NCBI GenBank assembly: GCA_030917445.1 | Contig: JAUPUR010000052.1 | Coordinates: 1-21,542, forward strand | Length of the DNA: 21,542 bases | Direction: 5' to 3' | Origin: Patescibacteria group bacterium | Lineage (GTDB): Bacteria; Patescibacteriota; Microgenomatia; Levybacterales; UBA12049 | Shown: one piece after another, positions 1 through 7,952 of the stretch | Numbering within the stretch: position 1 is the stretch's first letter | How the letters are laid out: every line of letters starts with the position of its first letter | Made by a program: the position numbers and the translations under genes | Notes under the pieces: generated by a model | Seen by the model: the letters and a program-made list of their open reading frames with translations, nothing else | Databases searched by the model: none | What the model was told of the DNA's origin: nothing

Positions 1-1
1 A

Positions 2-1090
2 AATAAAGGTGATGAAAGAGTGATTGGGTCATTTGAAAAGCCATTAGAAATTAAAGAACAAGGAACAACTGTACAACTTATATCAGGAGGTATAGTACTC
101 GCAACACTTACTCCTGAAAATATATTTATAAAATCCTCTATGGATGGAAAGGATACTCTTTTTGATTTTAAAAAAGAGAATACGTCATCACAGTTGTTCT
201 ACATTATCTTTTTAGCAGCCTTTATTTTATATGGAATTTTTCTTTTTTATTATTTTAAAAATCTTTTTCAAGCACTTATTCATTCTGGAATACTTTTTAT
301 TCCGCTTCTCCTTTCGTATCCAATTTTTGGAACTTTATCTGAAAATATCTCAACATATATAGATGCAAAACAACTTTTTCTCTCTCCATTTCTTTCGCTT
401 AGAATTTTTACTTTTTCAGAAAGAATGACAATCTTCTTTAGTGCTCTTCCATTACTTTTTGTATTTGGAACTCATTTAATATTTATTCTGAGAAAAGAAA
501 TGAAAAAAGACTTTATTCTTTTTGCAATTGTTTATCTTTTAGTTGTTTTATTATTTCTAAGATTGCCTTATTTTCCACTTGATAGAACATCATTTCTTGA
601 ACTTGCAGGTATTTTAGGTTTCGTGGTGTTTATTGGATTGGTTTGTAATATTTATCTTTGGATGAGGTTTAAATCTGTAAAAAACATACTTTATGGAATG
701 TTAGTGATGGGAGGTTTCTTACTTTTTATAGGAGTGACAATTATCACTTCTCGCTCTACTGTTGTTCTTACTCCCTTTGAAAAACAAGTTCTCAGGGTTG
801 TACAAAGTGAAAAAAAAGATATTTTATTCATAGCTCCGCAAGTGCAACCAATTTATAAATCACTCAGACCATTATTTCTTAAAAATCTTGATACTGCATC
901 ATCACTTACTGATCTCAAATGGACATCAATTTCAAGAGAAAATGATCAAATGCTTAATCTCTCAGAAGAAAAAAGACTAATTCTTATTCCCAGATATTTG
1001 GGATCAACACTCTACACTGAGGAAATTGAGATGATGAAAGGCGAAAAGATTTTTGACAATGCACAGGTAGTTATTTATAAAGTTAAATAA
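2..1090 (+). CDS. Membrane protein, C-terminal part (5' end outside window)
   Basis: The reading frame is open from base 2 to the TAA at 1088-1090. A GTG at 20 could be a start, but the in-frame codons before it are sense codons, so this is most likely the tail of a longer protein. The visible part begins with about 55 polar, beta-like residues, then has roughly six or seven hydrophobic segments (about residues 60-85, 88-105, 135-160, 165-185, 195-215 and 225-245 counted from the GTG). A soluble tail of about 110 residues follows. I recognise no catalytic motif. The layout, an exported or soluble domain followed by a bundle of membrane helices, is seen in envelope polysaccharide or glycan-handling proteins, but that is only a guess. 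It converges on the HD-domain gene with 5 bp between the two stops. Confidence 0.7.
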   Translation, partial: NKGDERVIGSFEKPLEIKEQGTTVQLISGGIVLATLTPENIFIKSSMDGKDTLFDFKKENTSSQLFYIIFLAAFILYGIFLFYYFKNLFQALIHSGILFIPLLLSYPIFGTLSENISTYIDAKQLFLSPFLSLRIFTFSERMTIFFSALPLLFVFGTHLIFILRKEMKKDFILFAIVYLLVVLLFLRLPYFPLDRTSFLELAGILGFVVFIGLVCNIYLWMRFKSVKNILYGMLVMGGFLLFIGVTIITSRSTVVLTPFEKQVLRVVQSEKKDILFIAPQVQPIYKSLRPLFLKNLDTASSLTDLKWTSISRENDQMLNLSEEKRLILIPRYLGSTLYTEEIEMMKGEKIFDNAQVVIYKVK

Positions 1091-1103
1091 TTTTATTATT
1101 TAA
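1083..1103. terminator. AT-only perfect inverted repeat between convergent genes
   Basis: Two 9-nt arms (TTAAATAAT and ATTATTTAA) flank a 3-nt TTT loop and form a perfect 21-nt palindrome. It contains the TAA stops of both convergent genes (1088-1090 on + and 1096-1098 on -). It could act as a compact bidirectional terminator. The stem has no G-C pairs, however, and there is no separate U-tract, so termination strength is doubtful. The symmetry is seen directly; the function is inference. Confidence 0.35.
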
Positions 1104-1866
1104 TATGGTAGGGAATACTCACTCCTCTTTCTTGATACATGTGTAAATGGTGACGAGTAAAGAGATGCATTTCCGTTACTCCTTGAGAATTTCCCTCATC
1201 TTCTAGAATTTCCTCTAGCCTTCTCGTATGGGGTAAAAGTTTTGTGGAAACAATCTGAGTATGGAGTTCTGCATGTTCTTTAAAATTTGGGCTGTGTGTT
1301 AATACATAGTGATTTCCTTGAATAGTATCAATGATTTTTGCAATGAGAGCTTCCTTATTTGTAGTGTTTGGGTCGTTTTTTTCTCTTTCGTATTCATCAT
1401 GTGTTGCCGTTAATGCTTCCTTAATATCATCTGGAAGTTCTGAGATAATTTTGTGAAATGCATGAGTTTCATCCTCGGCTCGGGTTTGTCCATGTCCTTG
1501 TAGTTGTAGTACAGCAGACACATCGCCATTTGCAATTTCTCCTATATCATGAATAAGAAGCATATCGACGATTTTTAGTCCGTCGACACTCATTGTTGTA
1601 TGAGGAAGAATTGGAAGCAGGAGTCGAGAAGTTATTGTTGCCATCCACATATGATCAGCAATATCTTCAAGCCCAACTCTTTCAAGATCAGCTGGTGGCT
1701 CAGGCATAAAAGGTGATCCTCTAAATCTCATTCTGCCATATGCAGGATAAAGTTGTTTGAGGGTACTATACATACTATCAAATCGATGATAACTATCAGC
1801 TTCGTCAGAAGTTCTTGGGTGAAAATCAGGTGTCATGTTTTGAGGTGAATAGAGAACTTCTTTCAT
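1096..1866 (-). CDS. HD-domain phosphohydrolase (YfbR/HDDC2-like)
   Basis: A 256-residue soluble protein with an HD metal-dependent phosphohydrolase core. Metal-binding residues fit H72 (IADHMW), H106-D107 with E110 (LLIHDIGE), D115 (NGDV) and a distal D180 (KIIDTIQ). The H...HD...D order and the HDxxE...GD spacing match the HD family that includes 5'-deoxynucleotidase YfbR and HDDC2, which remove phosphate from deoxynucleoside monophosphates. The substrate here cannot be read from the sequence. The first 60 residues and the His-rich C-terminus do not match a motif I know. It lies 40 bp downstream of the RNA methyltransferase gene on the same strand. A -10-like TACACT (1876-1881, minus strand) sits 9 nt before the ATG with a TTGTTT 17 nt further up, so it probably has its own promoter. 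Confidence 0.8.
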   Translation of the reverse strand: MKEVLYSPQNMTPDFHPRTSDEADSYHRFDSMYSTLKQLYPAYGRMRFRGSPFMPEPPADLERVGLEDIADHMWMATITSRLLLPILPHTTMSVDGLKIVDMLLIHDIGEIANGDVSAVLQLQGHGQTRAEDETHAFHKIISELPDDIKEALTATHDEYEREKNDPNTTNKEALIAKIIDTIQGNHYVLTHSPNFKEHAELHTQIVSTKLLPHTRRLEEILEDEGNSQGVTEMHLFTRHHLHMYQERGVSIPYHIK

Positions 1867-1875
1867 CGATAGTGA

Positions 1876-1904
1876 AGTGTAGAATATTTTTCAATTTAAA
1901 ACAA
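1876..1904 (-). promoter_or_regulatory. Putative promoter of the HD-domain gene
   Basis: On the minus strand TTGTTT (1899-1904) and TACACT (1876-1881) are 17 nt apart. The hexamer ends 9 nt before the ATG at 1866, so transcription would begin only about 3 nt before the start codon. The -35 match is weak (3 of 6); the -10 match is 4 of 6. Confidence 0.4.
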
Positions 1905-1906
1905 GA

Positions 1907-2857
1907 TCATTTAGAGACTTTTTTAAGTTTTGCAATATAAAATCCTTCATAGTTTTCTTGTGGAATTATTCTTTTTGTTTTGGATAGTGAAGGATCATAG
2001 GATTTATTCTTATACTGTATGAGACCTGGAGTGAGAGGGGTATCAGAAAGAGTAATATCTTCAATGACTACTGCTCCTTCTGCTTTTTTTATAACCCAAT
2101 CAACAACTTCCTCATTTTCTTCAGGAGAAATAGTACACGTTGAGTACACAATAGTTCCGCCATTTTTCGTTGAACTGACTGCTGACCAGAGAAGATATTG
2201 CTGTCTATGAGATAATTCTTGTACTTTTTTAGATGACCAATGGTTATAAGATTTTGGTGAATGCGCGCTGAATCTTCCTTCCATTGAGCATGGTGCATCA
2301 ACGAGAACTTTATCAAAAAAATTTGGAAGTTCCTGCCATATTTTCTCACCTGCAATGTTCATTACTTCAACATTGGTAACACCTTGTTGAAGGAGAACTG
2401 CTTTTAATTTAAAAAGCCTTTCACGACTAATATCATTTGCGAAAATTTTTCCTTTGTTATTCATAAGTTCAGCAATTTGTGTTGTTTTACTTCCAGGTGC
2501 TGCAGCGATATCAAGCACCGTGTCTTCTTCTCGAGGATCAAGGATCAATGAGGGAATCATACTTGATAGGCCTTGAATATATATTTTTCCATCGAGATAT
2601 TCTTGTAACGATGTCAGTGATGAGGTTTTTTCATCTAGCATAAATGCATTAGGGTACCAAGGAATAGGAATTAAATGAAATGAGTGAGCTTCGCATACAT
2701 CTTTTATTTCAGCTACAGTTGTCTTTATTGTATTTATTCGAAGCGAGACGGGATGTTGTTTTGTGAAAGAATCGATAATTGCATCAATACTTTCATGAGG
2801 ATAGATATCTGGGAGCTTTTCCAGAAATTTCTTTGGTAAAGGAGAAATAGATGTCAT
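1907..2857 (-). CDS. RsmB/NOP2/NSUN-family RNA cytosine-C5 methyltransferase
   Basis: This 316-residue SAM-dependent enzyme methylates C5 of cytosine in rRNA or tRNA. The SAM-binding motif I is DIAAAPGSKT (residues 116-125). The two family cysteines are in VDAPCS (C190, motif IV) and YSTCTISPEENEE (C241, motif VI, the nucleophile in this family). The short N-terminal segment (about 1-100) has the usual pre-Rossmann beta/alpha layout. It lacks both the NusB-like domain of RsmB and the C-terminal PUA of RsmF, so it is a minimal version. The target base cannot be assigned and I leave the symbol empty. The ATG at 2857 is favoured because a perfect TATAAT lies 7 nt upstream on the minus strand; there is no Shine-Dalgarno. 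Confidence 0.88.
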   Translation of the reverse strand: MTSISPLPKKFLEKLPDIYPHESIDAIIDSFTKQHPVSLRINTIKTTVAEIKDVCEAHSFHLIPIPWYPNAFMLDEKTSSLTSLQEYLDGKIYIQGLSSMIPSLILDPREEDTVLDIAAAPGSKTTQIAELMNNKGKIFANDISRERLFKLKAVLLQQGVTNVEVMNIAGEKIWQELPNFFDKVLVDAPCSMEGRFSAHSPKSYNHWSSKKVQELSHRQQYLLWSAVSSTKNGGTIVYSTCTISPEENEEVVDWVIKKAEGAVVIEDITLSDTPLTPGLIQYKNKSYDPSLSKTKRIIPQENYEGFYIAKLKKVSK

Positions 2858-2864
2858 AGTCCTG

Positions 2865-2870
2865 ATTATA
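2865..2870 (-). promoter_or_regulatory. -10 box (TATAAT) of the methyltransferase gene, leaderless type
   Basis: Perfect TATAAT on the minus strand, ending 7 nt before the ATG at 2857. The expected start of transcription is at or one base before the A of ATG. No good -35 is seen. Confidence 0.55.
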
Positions 2871-2973
2871 CAGAAATGAAGATAACATTGTTAAATCAAT
2901 ATATCGTAAATGAGACGCTCTCACCTAATGAGAAAATTTGACATGAGTTTTAAAAATTGCAACGATATAAAGA

Positions 2974-3885
2974 GTGTTGAAATTTAAAAAGTTCTTCAAG
3001 AAGAAAGATCTCCATTATAAAAAACTTCATAACAAGTGGAGCAAGAAGCATGCTGGCATAAAAGAGAGACTATATTCAAATCATCAGAAGTCTGTAAAGT
3101 GGTTGGTGAAAAATATCCCAGCAAAAGAGCATATTGCTATGGGATCACTCAGTGGTCTTTTACTTCTTACACCACCAGTTGTGGCTTCCTTACCCGCACA
3201 ACCCGCAAGTCCTTCATCAAATCTTCTTGATGAGGTAAAAAAGATTCCGTCAGGTACCTTTTTTGCGTTAGAACTATCACCATTACTTCCTGATGAAGTT
3301 AGACCATTGAGTGTTGATGAGGAAAAAAAGATTGGAGATGTTTTGAGTAAGCATTACAATATGAAGGTCAGTGCAGAACTTGAAGGAAAAAAGTTAAATA
3401 GAAGTTATGGCCTAATTGGAGCTGAGCAGCACTTAATGCGATATCCAGGCGATACAATGCAGTCTCATTTCCAAACTCCTGAGGAAGAGATATTTGCACG
3501 TTCTGGTATGGCACCTGGACGGGGGGCTTGGGGTTATTTTGCTCCTTCTTTCTCAGAGATGACGCAAAAAGACGTTGAAAGAGAAAAGTATTACATAGCT
3601 GTTCAAACTTTTTTGTCACCTGGGTTTATGGATAATGTCAGGGAACATTATGCGTTTTATAAATATCGTAAGATGCTTGTTGTAAATCCTCACAATGGTC
3701 GCGCTGTCGTAGTTGTCATTGGTGACGCTGGACCAGCAGCATGGACTGGGAAGCATTTAGGAGGTTCACCAGAGGTTATGTCGCATTTGCAGCGTGTTGA
3801 CGGACGTGCAAGAGGACCTGTGCTATACTTTTTTATTGATGATCCTAAAGATGAAATTCCCTTAGGACCAATTGATGTCATATGA
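2974..3885 (+). CDS. Membrane-anchored protein of unknown function with a possible double-psi beta-barrel
   Basis: The protein has 303 residues. A very basic N-terminus (about 1-50, rich in Lys and His) is followed by one hydrophobic segment at about 53-73. The Pro/Ser-rich linker and large domain after it are presumably outside the membrane. In the C-terminal part, NPHNGRAVVVV...GDAGP (238-254) followed by WTGK and GGSPEVM (to 269) parallels the 'NGrsVvVrinDrGP...DLS' pattern of RlpA-type double-psi beta-barrels. That link is my inference. The segment GAWGYFAPS near residues 185-193 may be a second signature of this family. No ATG is near; the GTG at 2974 (or TTG at 2977) is the only sensible start. 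The last bases (ATGA, 3882-3885) overlap the next gene, so the two are probably translated together. Confidence 0.7.
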   Translation: MLKFKKFFKKKDLHYKKLHNKWSKKHAGIKERLYSNHQKSVKWLVKNIPAKEHIAMGSLSGLLLLTPPVVASLPAQPASPSSNLLDEVKKIPSGTFFALELSPLLPDEVRPLSVDEEKKIGDVLSKHYNMKVSAELEGKKLNRSYGLIGAEQHLMRYPGDTMQSHFQTPEEEIFARSGMAPGRGAWGYFAPSFSEMTQKDVEREKYYIAVQTFLSPGFMDNVREHYAFYKYRKMLVVNPHNGRAVVVVIGDAGPAAWTGKHLGGSPEVMSHLQRVDGRARGPVLYFFIDDPKDEIPLGPIDVI

Positions 3886-4217
3886 AAAAACAATTCTATA
3901 CACACTTGATCGAAACAGACTCAATTCTTGTTAAGTTACATGAACTTGGATTGTCAGAAGAACAAAAAATACAACTTCTTGCAATTGTTGAATCAAGTTT
4001 ACACCATACTGTTTTGGACGCAATTTTATCTGAGTTAAGTGAAGAAGATAAAGAGCTTTTCTTTGAACATATTGAGGAGGATGATCATACAAAAACATGG
4101 AAGTTTTTAAATGAAAAAGTTGATACAATTGAGGAGAAGATTGTAAAAGCTGCAAAAGATTTGACCAAAGAATTACATGATGATATTGAGGATGTAAAAA
4201 ATAATGGCAACAACTGA
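3882..4217 (+). CDS. Small acidic helical protein, DUF5663-like
   Basis: A 111-residue protein predicted to be almost entirely helical and acidic, with no signal peptide or membrane segment. The LGLSEEQKIQLL...LSEEDKEL pattern in residues 22-60, followed by a C-terminal amphipathic helix, resembles the DUF5663 family I know from Patescibacteria; this is recall, not a search. The start overlaps the preceding stop by 4 bp (ATGA), and its own 3' end overlaps the next gene by 14 bp. All three are therefore likely one transcription and translation unit, and this protein may be a cytoplasmic partner of the two anchored neighbours. Function unknown. Confidence 0.7.
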   Translation: MKKQFYTHLIETDSILVKLHELGLSEEQKIQLLAIVESSLHHTVLDAILSELSEEDKELFFEHIEEDDHTKTWKFLNEKVDTIEEKIVKAAKDLTKELHDDIEDVKNNGNN

Positions 4218-5304
4218 GTTAACAATATTATACGTTACAGATTCTACAGTGACTGTGTATCCTCCTGAAAAGCAGTCCAAACTCATCGAGTTCCCAAAAA
4301 AAATCGTTGAAGGGAAAAATATTCTCGATAAAGAGGCATTTTACAATTTACTTATCGATCAATTGTTCATGATTGAAAATAAAGAAATTGTTGTTGTGCT
4401 AGGTTCGGGTATCTTGTATCAACATGCAGTTGTGAAAGGCTCAATTGATGATAATTCAGAAGATTTTTATGCTCAACTTCCATTTGGTGAGCATAGTGTC
4501 ATTAAAAAAATTATTGAGACAGACATAAAACGATACTTCTTAGCAAGTAACAAGGATTACATTGAAACTTTTGTACAAGCTGCATTGAATTTCAAGGCAA
4601 CTCTTCATGCGGTAATCCCATTATCTTTATTTACTGATAATGTAGAAAGACAAGATCTTTCTGATTCGCTTTTAGCTGAGATTAGACAAAATAGTTCTCT
4701 TTTTCATGCAGGAGATTTTTTAAGCGAGGGTGTTCATGCTAAAGTAGAAGAAGAAAAAAAGGAAGAACCCAAAAGTGAGGTTGTCGATATACCTGCAGCC
4801 TTTGAAAGCACAGAAGATATGAGAAATACATCATATAAAGTTGAGTCAGGATGGAGCAAAGGGGGGATCCTCTTCTTTTTCTTCTTGATTCTTTTGTCCG
4901 TTGCAGTAGCAGTCGGTGGATATTTCTTTTTGACAAATACAAAAATGAGTTTTTCACCCGAACCTACACCTACTCCAACATCTGCACCAACAGCGACACC
5001 AACTCCTGAACCCTTAGAAAAATCAGAAGTGACAGTTGAGATACAAAATGGTACGGGGACAGCTGGTCAGGCTGGAAGAGCAAGTGCTGTACTTGAAGAT
5101 ATTGATTATGAAGATATAGAGGTAGGGAATGCAGATACAGAAGATGCCGAGACGACATCAATTACTTTTTCATCTCGAGTGAGCAAGGATCAACAGCAGG
5201 AAATGATTACGGCTCTTGAAGAAATATTTGAAGAAGTTTCATCGAGTGTAAAAGCAGATCAAGAAAAAGATGTAATCATCATTACTGGAATAGAGAAAGA
5301 ATAG
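4204..5304 (+). CDS. Bitopic membrane protein with extracytoplasmic LytR_C domain
   Basis: The protein has 366 residues. A mixed alpha/beta cytoplasmic domain (about 1-165) may be a degenerate PilM/ASKHA-like fold: a KRYFLASNKDYIETFV... stretch around 110-125 recalls PilM, but weakly. A charged Lys/Glu linker (about 180-192) comes next, then one membrane segment (about 220-243) and a Thr-Pro-rich spacer (252-270). The C-terminal domain (275-363) begins VTVEIQNGTGTAGQAGRA and fits the LytR_C (PF13399) pattern, in which V.V.NGTG..G.A opens a small alpha/beta domain found outside the membrane. LytR_C domains occur with cell-wall and envelope assembly proteins; the precise role is unknown. The ATG at 4204 lies inside the previous gene, with a weak GAGG about 12 nt upstream. 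Confidence 0.8.
   Translation: MATTELTILYVTDSTVTVYPPEKQSKLIEFPKKIVEGKNILDKEAFYNLLIDQLFMIENKEIVVVLGSGILYQHAVVKGSIDDNSEDFYAQLPFGEHSVIKKIIETDIKRYFLASNKDYIETFVQAALNFKATLHAVIPLSLFTDNVERQDLSDSLLAEIRQNSSLFHAGDFLSEGVHAKVEEEKKEEPKSEVVDIPAAFESTEDMRNTSYKVESGWSKGGILFFFFLILLSVAVAVGGYFFLTNTKMSFSPEPTPTPTSAPTATPTPEPLEKSEVTVEIQNGTGTAGQAGRASAVLEDIDYEDIEVGNADTEDAETTSITFSSRVSKDQQQEMITALEEIFEEVSSSVKADQEKDVIIITGIEKE
4957..5013 (+). repeat. Thr-Pro repeat linker coding tract
   Basis: Codons for residues 252-270 of the LytR_C protein encode alternating Pro, Thr, Ser and Ala (PEPTPTPTSAPTATPTPEP). It links the membrane segment to the outer domain. Similar tracts occur at 17251-17307 and 18874-18984. Confidence 0.75.
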
Positions 5305-5394
5305 ACTCCATATATTATCCACAATTTCACATAATATAAATTATTGTCAGATTGGTGTTTGCTAAACGTCAAGTTGCACTTTTTGAATAACCCT

Positions 5395-6762
5395 ATGATG
5401 AGTTTTGTCGCTATGAAAAATAACCCTTGGAAAAGAGCAAAACAACAATTCCTCAGATCTGGAAAGCAATATCAGCAGTCATTTATAAATACACTGCTTG
5501 AACCCGATAAAATTATTCATGTTAGTCTTCCACTGAAAAAAGACAATGGAGATGTGGAAATTTTTTCAGGATATCGTGTTCAACATGACAATACACTTGG
5601 TCCATATAAGGGTGGACTAAGATATCATCCTGACGTCTCAATGGATGAAGTGAAAGCACTTTCTTTTTGGATGACTATGAAAAATGCGGTTGTTGACGTC
5701 CCTTTTGGAGGTGGAAAAGGAGGCATAACAGTTGATCCTAAGAAATTAACTCAGTCAGAACTTGAGAGATTGACAAGGCTTTTTACAAAGTCTCTTTCTT
5801 CACACATTGGCCCATTTGTTGATGTGCCTGCTCCTGATGTGAATACAACACCACAGATCATGTCATGGATTGTTGATGAGTATAGTCATATTACGGGTGA
5901 ATATACTCCTGCAGTCGTTACAGGCAAGCCTGTAGATGTGAATGGGTCGGAAGGTCGCACTGAGGCGACAGGGTTAGGTGGTATCTATGTCTTAATGGAG
6001 TATTTGCGAAAAATAAAAAAAGATCACAAAGGTATGACAGTTGCTGTTCAAGGATTTGGTAATGTCGGTAAATATGCGATACATTTTTTACAGAAAGAAG
6101 GGTTTAAAGTTGTTGCGATTACGGATTCAAAAGGTGGAATATATATAAAGGAAGGAGTTGCAGATTGTGATCTTATCTCACAATTCAAGAAGAAGTATGG
6201 AACAGTCAAAGGTTGTTACTGTGAAGGGAATGTTTGTGTTGCTAGTAATAAATTAAAAATACATGGTCGGGATATTTCATCTGATGAATTATTAGAGCTT
6301 CCTGTTGATATTTTAATTCCTTCAGCACTTGAAAATGTCATCACTGATAAAAATGCCAAAAATATACACGCGAAATATATTTTAGAACTTGCAAATGGCC
6401 CAACAACTGCTCAAGCTGACAAAATTTTATTTAAAAAGGGTGTAATAGTTATTCCTGATATTTTAGCAAATGCTGGAGGTGTGACAACAAGCTACTTTGA
6501 GTGGTATCAAAATATTCATAATGAGAAATGGAAAAAAAATGATGTCTTTGAGAAGCTGAAAATTAAGATGGAAAAAGCGACTCAGGAAGTGTTTGAGATT
6601 GCTCAATCAGAAAAAATATCACTTCGTGATGCAGCATATTTACTTGCTCTCAAAAGAATTTCAAAAGCAAAAGAGTTGAGTTTACTTCCTCACAAAAAGA
6701 ATGGCGTTCGGGATATTCCTCCCAGGTCCAACTTTGTATCCGCCAGACCAAAGAGCAGTTGA
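5395..6762 (+). CDS. gdhA: Glutamate dehydrogenase (Glu/Leu/Phe/Val dehydrogenase family)
   Basis: Catalyses reversible oxidative deamination of glutamate to 2-oxoglutarate and ammonia. The frame is open from a TTG at 5344, but homology begins at NNPWKRA, so ATG 5395 or 5413 is the likely start; neither has a clear Shine-Dalgarno. Counting from ATG 5413, substrate-binding GPYKGGLRYHP is followed by PFGGGKGG with catalytic Lys at about 102. The catalytic Asp is in PAPD (about 142), the family signature is GSEGRTEATG, and the Rossmann motif is GFGNVG (about 214-219). An Asp ending beta-2 (AITDSKGG) favours NAD+. Two oddities: a CYCEGNVC cluster of three cysteines in the coenzyme domain, and a tail of about 25 residues beyond the usual end (after SKAKEL). 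That tail is encoded antisense to the conserved 3' end of the convergent gene. Confidence 0.93.
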   Translation: MMSFVAMKNNPWKRAKQQFLRSGKQYQQSFINTLLEPDKIIHVSLPLKKDNGDVEIFSGYRVQHDNTLGPYKGGLRYHPDVSMDEVKALSFWMTMKNAVVDVPFGGGKGGITVDPKKLTQSELERLTRLFTKSLSSHIGPFVDVPAPDVNTTPQIMSWIVDEYSHITGEYTPAVVTGKPVDVNGSEGRTEATGLGGIYVLMEYLRKIKKDHKGMTVAVQGFGNVGKYAIHFLQKEGFKVVAITDSKGGIYIKEGVADCDLISQFKKKYGTVKGCYCEGNVCVASNKLKIHGRDISSDELLELPVDILIPSALENVITDKNAKNIHAKYILELANGPTTAQADKILFKKGVIVIPDILANAGGVTTSYFEWYQNIHNEKWKKNDVFEKLKIKMEKATQEVFEIAQSEKISLRDAAYLLALKRISKAKELSLLPHKKNGVRDIPPRSNFVSARPKSS

Positions 6763-7857
6763 TCCACCACTGTCTAAATTGAGCGCATTTTCTAGACCAA
6801 GTGCTTTGAGAGCATATGCACCTTCAGCGACAGTTGCATTATAAACAACTCCAATATATGCAGTTGATCCTTTATTTCCTACAAAGGAACGTGAGCCTTT
6901 ACTGCCTTTTTTTGGATCGCCATCACCTGAAAATGTGATATTTCCACCCGAAAGAAGAAGTGGTTGATTGGCAAGTACACTATCTACAGAAGTATCTCTT
7001 CCCCAACCGGAGGATTGTCCTATAAATCTCATAAATCCTCCTCCAAAAACAACAACAGGCACTGAACTGTAGACATTATTATCTGAATTAAAATATGTTT
7101 TATTCTTGTTCATAAGAAGTGTGTCAAAGGTATTCGTTTTTCCAGCGCATGAAGGGTATGATGCTGGACAGAAATAAGAACCATTGATTCCGGCAAAAGC
7201 ACCATTTCGAGAAACGTAGTCCCCAAGTGAAAGTACAGGACAATTGTCTCGACAATCACTGTCGGATGCAGTATCAACAATTATTCTTGTCGATCCCATG
7301 TCAGCTGCTATTAGTGAAACTGTATATTCTCCAATCTCAGTCGTCACCTTTTGAGTACTAAATCCAGTTCCAGGAGGGGTATTACTAGATGGGGCATTTG
7401 CAATTGCTGGACTTGTCGAGGTAGCTGCAGTTTTTTGTTGATCTGATGTGATTTGTTTTTCAAGTGCAGTCAGCTCTGCGCTACCTGATGCAAAATTTCG
7501 TTTTGATAAATAAGACAAAGCAAGAGTTAGTTTCTCTTTGTAGGATGTGGTTTTTATTTTTTGATCATCAAGATCCTGAATTGTCTCATACATTTTGACT
7601 GCTTTGGAATAAGATAATTCAAGATTTTTAATTTCCGCTTGAAGTATCTCATTTCTTTTGAATTGATCTTGATTTTTTAAATCACTTAATTCTTTTTCAA
7701 GTTTTTTGACATTACTTTGTGCTGAAAGTAATGATGCATTAAGTGTTGTCGTTGTATTCTTTGTTGTAATGAAAAAAAACGTAAAGAGTATTATTAAAGG
7801 AATAAAGATTGCAAAGAATATAATTAAAAACTTATTTTTTATTATATATTTCCTCAT
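6682..7857 (-). CDS. Membrane-anchored phosphodiester glycosidase family protein (NAGPA/DUF2233)
   Basis: From ATG 7857 this gives 391 residues; a TTG at 7899 would add 14. A basic start and one membrane helix (about 8-28) are followed by a long coiled coil (about 35-130, heptad-rich Leu/Lys/Glu) and a Ser/Thr/Pro-rich spacer. The C-terminal domain of about 220 residues fits PF09992. Its signatures are GINGSYF, a Gly-rich middle, ALNLDSGGSTALW and the terminal GRNIPNAI. Family members hydrolyse glycosyl phosphodiesters (as NAGPA does) and bacterial ones act on envelope sugars. Cysteines in SDCRDNCP and FCPASYPSC suggest disulfides outside the cell. ATG 7857 is preferred because the membrane helix then starts near the N-terminus and GAGAG lies upstream. 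The 3' 81 bp overlap gdhA on the other strand. Confidence 0.85.
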   Translation of the reverse strand: MRKYIIKNKFLIIFFAIFIPLIILFTFFFITTKNTTTTLNASLLSAQSNVKKLEKELSDLKNQDQFKRNEILQAEIKNLELSYSKAVKMYETIQDLDDQKIKTTSYKEKLTLALSYLSKRNFASGSAELTALEKQITSDQQKTAATSTSPAIANAPSSNTPPGTGFSTQKVTTEIGEYTVSLIAADMGSTRIIVDTASDSDCRDNCPVLSLGDYVSRNGAFAGINGSYFCPASYPSCAGKTNTFDTLLMNKNKTYFNSDNNVYSSVPVVVFGGGFMRFIGQSSGWGRDTSVDSVLANQPLLLSGGNITFSGDGDPKKGSKGSRSFVGNKGSTAYIGVVYNATVAEGAYALKALGLENALNLDSGGSTALWSGGYKVGPGRNIPNAILFVRK

Positions 7858-7952
7858 AGATTCAGCTCTCACATAAATAGTGTAGTGATTTTTTTGCAAT
7901 GACTCAAGTTAGCTTGTTTTGAGAATATTTTTTTTGAGAATGAAGTAATTAT

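Noticed and set aside
2938..2971. Perfect TTGACA (2938-2943) and TATAAA (2966-2971) upstream of the GTG at 2974
   Set aside because: The spacer is 22 nt, too long for a sigma70 promoter, and no better -10 lies at 16-18 nt. I do not list it as a promoter although a promoter is expected near here.
5344..5394. In-frame TTG extension of glutamate dehydrogenase
   Set aside because: The extra N-terminal residues have no family counterpart and no ribosome site; homology begins after ATG 5395/5413.
7917..7941. Direct repeat TTTTGAGAAT (7917-7926 and 7932-7941) between nfo and the glycosidase gene
   Set aside because: Two short T-rich copies in low-GC DNA are easily due to chance; there is no symmetry or other sign of function.
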